This document shows, piece after piece, positions 7,801 through 10,133 of a stretch of 10,133 bases of DNA. Both the position numbers and the translations under genes were made by a program. Where the stretch lies: NCBI GenBank assembly GCA_003024985.2, contig PXIH01S0012003.1; one strand, 5' to 3'. Under the pieces are notes generated by a model that worked only from the letters and a program-made list of their open reading frames with translations, ran no database searches and had not been told where the DNA came from. Within the stretch, counting starts at the first letter, position 1. Every line of letters starts with the position of its first letter. Source of the stretch: Euperipatoides rowelli. Taxonomy: Eukaryota; Onychophora; Udeonychophora; Euonychophora; Peripatopsidae.

Positions 7801-8023
7801 TTACAAATACATATTTATACTAATTATACTTCAATAAATTATAGAGGTGGTTCTTATTGATGGTAAAGGGCAGCATACATGAAAAAAAAAACCCAAAGTG
7901 AGCTGTTACAGCTAGGGAGAAAATTCCATTCCATAACTGCCCTAGCCGAGGATTAAACCTGGATCCCCAGCATATAGTCTAAGGTTAACAATCCAAGCTT
8001 TCTGACCGCTTGGCCACAAGACC
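7801..8023 (-). mobile_element. tRNA-derived SINE related to family A, copy 3 (diverged)
   Basis: Read on the minus strand from 8023, the head is the clearest tRNA-like one in the window. Its box A is tggccaagcggtcag (about 8001-8015) and its box B is aggtttaatcctcgg (about 7946-7960). The spacing and the box A wording are typical of class II tRNAs (Leu/Ser). The stretches atatgctggg and gttatggaatgg are shared with family A, and parts of the tail (gtatgct..., then taagaacc) can be followed into it more weakly. This suggests that all three descend from one ancestor. The 3' end is not sharply defined: no clear poly(A) (poly(T) on the plus strand) was found, so the left boundary is approximate. 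It lies within the same LINE interruption as the family B SINE. Confidence 0.75.
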
Positions 8024-8131
8024 TTTACAACAAAGAAATATGATGTATCTGACTATGGATTTTCTGTTTAGAATATTATATATATTATAGTGTAAATAAA
8101 TATGAAAAAAAAAAGACCGCACCCTCATTTT
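8024..8131. other. Unassigned insert with A-run
   Basis: This stretch between the SINE and the resumed LINE coding contains aaataaatatg followed by A10 (8105-8114), which looks like the tail of another retroposed sequence. No head or body could be identified. Confidence 0.4.
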
Positions 8132-8526
8132 AAGAATGGAGGGTTATCCATAATTGACATAAACTCTTTATTAGATCAATTAGAGCAAATGCCAATATTA
8201 CTTTTACAATTTTTGTCAAAGTGCTGGGATATTTATGGAAGTTCTACCCACTGAACCCCCCCCCCCCCCCCCCCGAAATGGGTGATGCAATCGGCAATCA
8301 TACAAGCTATGTGGAACAGATTGGATTTTATTGATGATCTATAACCAAAGTTAGTTACCCAAAAATTAAAGTTCTGTAGCCTACAGACTAAGTTAATAAT
8401 CATTTTAATCAGAAAGAATTAAATAATTATCCACCATTACAAGCTGTTCATGCAATTCTAAGGTTTTTGATTGATTCTTATGCGCCACCTAACCTAAATG
8501 ACTTTACAGTCAAATTGACCTTTTAA
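8132..8526 (+). pseudogene. LINE copy 1 ORF2, thumb region resumed
   Basis: The frame KNGGLSIIDINSLLDQLEQM (8132 onward; GGL at 8138-8146) is the GGL-h-D block that follows the thumb in LINE ORF2 proteins. It continues the piece cut off at 7513. The reading continues to about 8250 (LLLQFLSKCWDIYG), then is broken by a C19 tract (8256-8274), after which coding is hard to follow up to 8526. Confidence 0.7.
8256..8274 (+). repeat. C19 homopolymer inside LINE coding remnant
   Basis: Nineteen consecutive C inside what was ORF2 coding sequence. No coding version of this region would contain it, so it arose after the element stopped being under selection, probably by slippage from a short C run. 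Confidence 0.95.
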
Positions 8527-8913
8527 GCTCTTCCTACCAGATCGAGACTGACTTCTAAATACAACTTTAATATGGATGTAAATTTGTCCTTTCTGTCCAC
8601 AGGATGAAGACAGTTATCATTTACTTTTAAAGTGTACTTATTTTAAACAATCCAGAATTTGGATTGATAGGATGTTACAAGCAGACACAAATAATTATTC
8701 ATATAAATCATGCTTGCTGCCGTCAACACACCTCAGGCTGCTGCTCTTGAAGATTTTGACCCTTATTGGCATTAAGATCTGTTAAAACACTTAAGAAGTT
8801 ATCAAGAATTTTGGTTGGATACCAGTAAGTATTCAGTTAAGTATGTTAAATTTATGAAGGCCCTAAAGTACTGGGACCTCATGTTAAAACCACTGTATGA
8901 TTCCACACTATAA
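8527..8913 (+). pseudogene. LINE copy 1 ORF2, C-terminal CCHC region
   Basis: ALPTRSRLTSKYNFNMD (from 8527) is the LPT-x-RL motif that precedes the terminal zinc-binding segment in many LINE ORF2 proteins. After a one-base frame change, CPFCPQDEDSYHLLLKC (8585-8635) gives CX2CX7HX4C with all four ligands kept, followed by QSRIWIDRM. A further frame change leads to SYQEFWLDTSKYSVKY and YWDLMLKPLYDSTL, with a stop at 8911-8913, taken as the ORF2 end. The function of the CCHC region in LINEs is thought to be RNA or DNA binding during integration. The last piece after the CCHC could alternatively belong to something else, since it is not conserved enough to be sure. Confidence 0.78.
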
Positions 8914-8929
8914 CGAAAAGGTTATGTAG

Positions 8930-9912
8930 CATAGCATTATCCAGAAGGTGGCCAAAATAGTCAGAAAAGACAATATTAAAGGTATTTATTTTGCAAGAAA
9001 CCCTAAATATATGGGTATAGACATGAAAACTTCTGACCACAAAGTCTTGCTTGAACAGTATTTTGTATCGTGTAATTAATACTATATTGTCCCTGCAGAT
9101 TGGGGCTCCGCTTACAATACTTTTCAGATGTGCATTCACTGGTATCCGGTCATCAAATGGCGATATGAATAAACTAAAGAAAGATTTAAGTAACTATGTT
9201 CACATGTTTTCTATTGAAAATTATAAAATTATTTCACAAGATATTACTGTATTATCTAGTGTTTTATTGGTGAAAGCTATGTGTTTAGGAAGAATTTCTA
9301 TTGGGGAAGTACTGCACATTATGAAAATAGGAAATATCTCCATCTTAATTAATATTCCAGGACATGAACCATTATGTTTAAAATGTAAAGCCATAGGCCA
9401 CAAATCTGTGGAGTGTAAAAAGAAATTTTGTCGAAAATGTAAGCAATTTGTTGAAGGGGAGCATTTGAGTTGTGTCTAACCTCCAAAGTCTTTCGCCAGT
9501 CTTTTGGTTAATGCCTCAATGCAGTCTGCGTGTTTTGAAATGGAGCAGAAAATCTTTACTGAAAATGGAAAAATTAATGACAGTCAAAATATGATAAATG
9601 GTTCTGGAAACAGCACTTGGAGAAAGAACTCGATAATCAAAATTTATTGACTACTTCAAAGGATGTTGTTTCTGAGGGCCGTAGTAATGGTAAAGTTGCT
9701 GATGATCCTAATTTAGCAAGTGCTGTGCGTTCTTCTTTTGTTTGTTCGAGAATAGAGAAAGTTCCATAATGCAGGTCAACACTCAAAATCCTGTAATCAA
9801 AAGAAGTAATCAAACCTTTTCTAAATTGTTTATGAAAAATGAAGTGAGCCATGATGAATTAAATGTTAATAATACTGGGGTTAAGAAGGTAAAGCTTACA
9901 GATACATATTAG
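8930..9912 (+). pseudogene. LINE copy 2 ORF1 (gag-like, two CCHC knuckles)
   Basis: The N-terminal piece (8930-9079) reads HSIIQKVAKIVRKDNIKG, then MGIDMKTSDHKVLLEQ, ending at a TAA. In the next frame (open through 9051-9479) comes the RRM-like middle: SNGDMNKLKKDLSNYVHMFS, then ILINIPGHEPL. Knuckle 1 follows, CLKCKAIGHKSVEC (9375-9416, CX2CX4HX4C, intact), then knuckle 2, CRKCKQFVEGEHLSC (9429-9473). A TAA at 9477-9479 cuts the frame, which reopens to 9650 (VNASMQSACFEMEQK). Two more frame changes lead through a polar stretch (DNQNLLTTSKDVVSEG) to the basic end at 9769-9912 (TGVKKVKLTDTY, stop TAG). ORF1 proteins coat the LINE RNA. The zinc-binding residues are better kept than in copy 1, so this copy may be younger, but four breaks make it non-functional. 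Confidence 0.8.
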
Positions 9913-10133
9913 CTTAGGTATTGTCGATTTTAATATCAAAATGTTCTACGTTTTTATATACATTTTTTATTGTTTTATGTTATTATGTTGGCCCCCCATT
10001 AGGCAAAAAGTTTTTGGATATAAGCAGGGTTACATTTTTGATTTCTTAGTGGTAGGGTTATTATTTTTAAAGTTTATAGTTATATTTTCCTTTTCATATT
10101 TTAAAGGAAAGCAAATTAAAAGAAACATGAAAA
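9913..10133 (+). other. Sequence after copy 2 ORF1
   Basis: This AT-rich stretch follows the ORF1 stop. In copy 1 the endonuclease begins about 180 bp after the corresponding KKYIT stop, so ORF2 might be expected near or just past the window end. No endonuclease motif is seen before 10133. Confidence 0.5.

Larger units (their letters stand above)
3944..8913 (+). mobile_element. Decayed non-LTR retrotransposon (LINE), copy 1
   Basis: The pieces occur in the standard order of a two-ORF non-LTR element. ORF1 has an N-terminal domain, CCHC knuckles and a charged tail. ORF2 has an apurinic-type endonuclease (LQE, GDFN, SDHLAL), a reverse transcriptase (GPDG, RPI..KN.D, F.D...TF, G..QG), a thumb (PKLLYY..GGLSIID) and a C-terminal CX2CX7HX4C. 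An intact element would make ORF1 nucleic-acid chaperone and ORF2 enzyme for target-primed reverse transcription. Every block is separated from the next by stops or frameshifts, and two SINEs are inserted in the thumb region, so the copy is dead. The ORF1 knuckle arrangement and the L1-like thumb pattern suggest the L1/Tx1 superfamily, but this clade call is tentative. No 3' UTR or poly(A) end was found. Confidence 0.88.
8930..10133 (+). mobile_element. Second LINE copy (copy 2), ORF1 part, running off the window
   Basis: A related ORF1 starts 16 bp after the stop of copy 1 ORF2, on the same strand. It has its own knuckles and charged tail, and its ORF2 would lie beyond 10133. The two ORF1 tails and knuckles resemble each other at protein level but are clearly diverged. 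No poly(A), target duplication or 5' UTR marks the junction. Confidence 0.75.

Noticed and set aside
7940-8023. Functional Leu/Ser tRNA gene on the minus strand
   Set aside because: The box sequences are good, but the downstream body shares motifs with the other SINE copies and no clean cloverleaf or short T terminator after the acceptor stem was seen.
8879-9139. 86-codon minus-strand open frame
   Set aside because: Antisense to the end of LINE copy 1 ORF2 and the start of copy 2 ORF1, both of which have recognisable motifs on the plus strand.
9221-9403. 60-codon minus-strand open frame
   Set aside because: Antisense to the zinc-knuckle ORF1 of LINE copy 2. The plus strand carries the CCHC ligands.
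9637-9852. 71-codon minus-strand open frame
   Set aside because: Antisense to the polar ORF1 tail of copy 2, which fits the ORF1 context and resembles the copy 1 tail.
4614-9912. LTR retrotransposon or retrovirus gag-pol because of the CCHC knuckles
   Set aside because: No LTRs, protease, RNase H or integrase motifs were seen. The endonuclease motifs (LQE, GDFN, SDHLAL), the thumb GGL block and the terminal CCHC mark a non-LTR element.

Overview
This is AT-rich animal nuclear DNA, most likely from an invertebrate, made almost entirely of old, decayed transposable elements. That reading rests on four things: polymerase-III type SINEs with poly(A) tails, a non-LTR retrotransposon with the usual animal domain set, long A/T and C/G homopolymers, and a long (AAT)n microsatellite. 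The sequence alone does not name the species. There is no bacterial-style gene, operon, CRISPR array or rRNA gene, and no intact host gene that I can support.

Left part (1 to about 3300): non-coding DNA with repeats. At 478-592 is a terminus resembling a hAT-type DNA transposon. At 1101-1384 (+) and 2331-2620 (-) are two copies of one tRNA-derived SINE, facing each other. Between them lie a degenerate tRNA-like fragment, an (AAT)n tract and a 14-bp tandem repeat. A 74-codon open stretch on the minus strand (2887-3111) looks protein-like but is unassigned.

Right part (about 3350 to the end): a badly damaged non-LTR retrotransposon (LINE), copy 1, read on the plus strand. It keeps recognisable ORF1 pieces (N-terminal domain, CCHC zinc knuckles, charged tail). 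It also keeps an ORF2 with apurinic-type endonuclease, reverse transcriptase, thumb and a C-terminal CCHC motif. Frameshifts and stops interrupt it throughout. Two further SINEs (7514-7737 + and about 7801-8023 -) split the thumb coding region. Directly after the end of its ORF2 begins the ORF1 of a second, related LINE copy (8930-9912), whose ORF2 would lie beyond the window. The order is therefore ORF1-ORF2-ORF1, head to tail.

The elements form a familiar retrotransposon ecology: the LINE type supplied reverse transcription, the SINEs are presumed to have borrowed such machinery, and both kinds are now inactive fossils here. I did not find a new molecular system. The most useful points are the nested chronology, the tandem LINE arrangement, a SINE family apparently derived from a class II (Leu/Ser-like) tRNA, and two short protein-like open frames of unknown origin.
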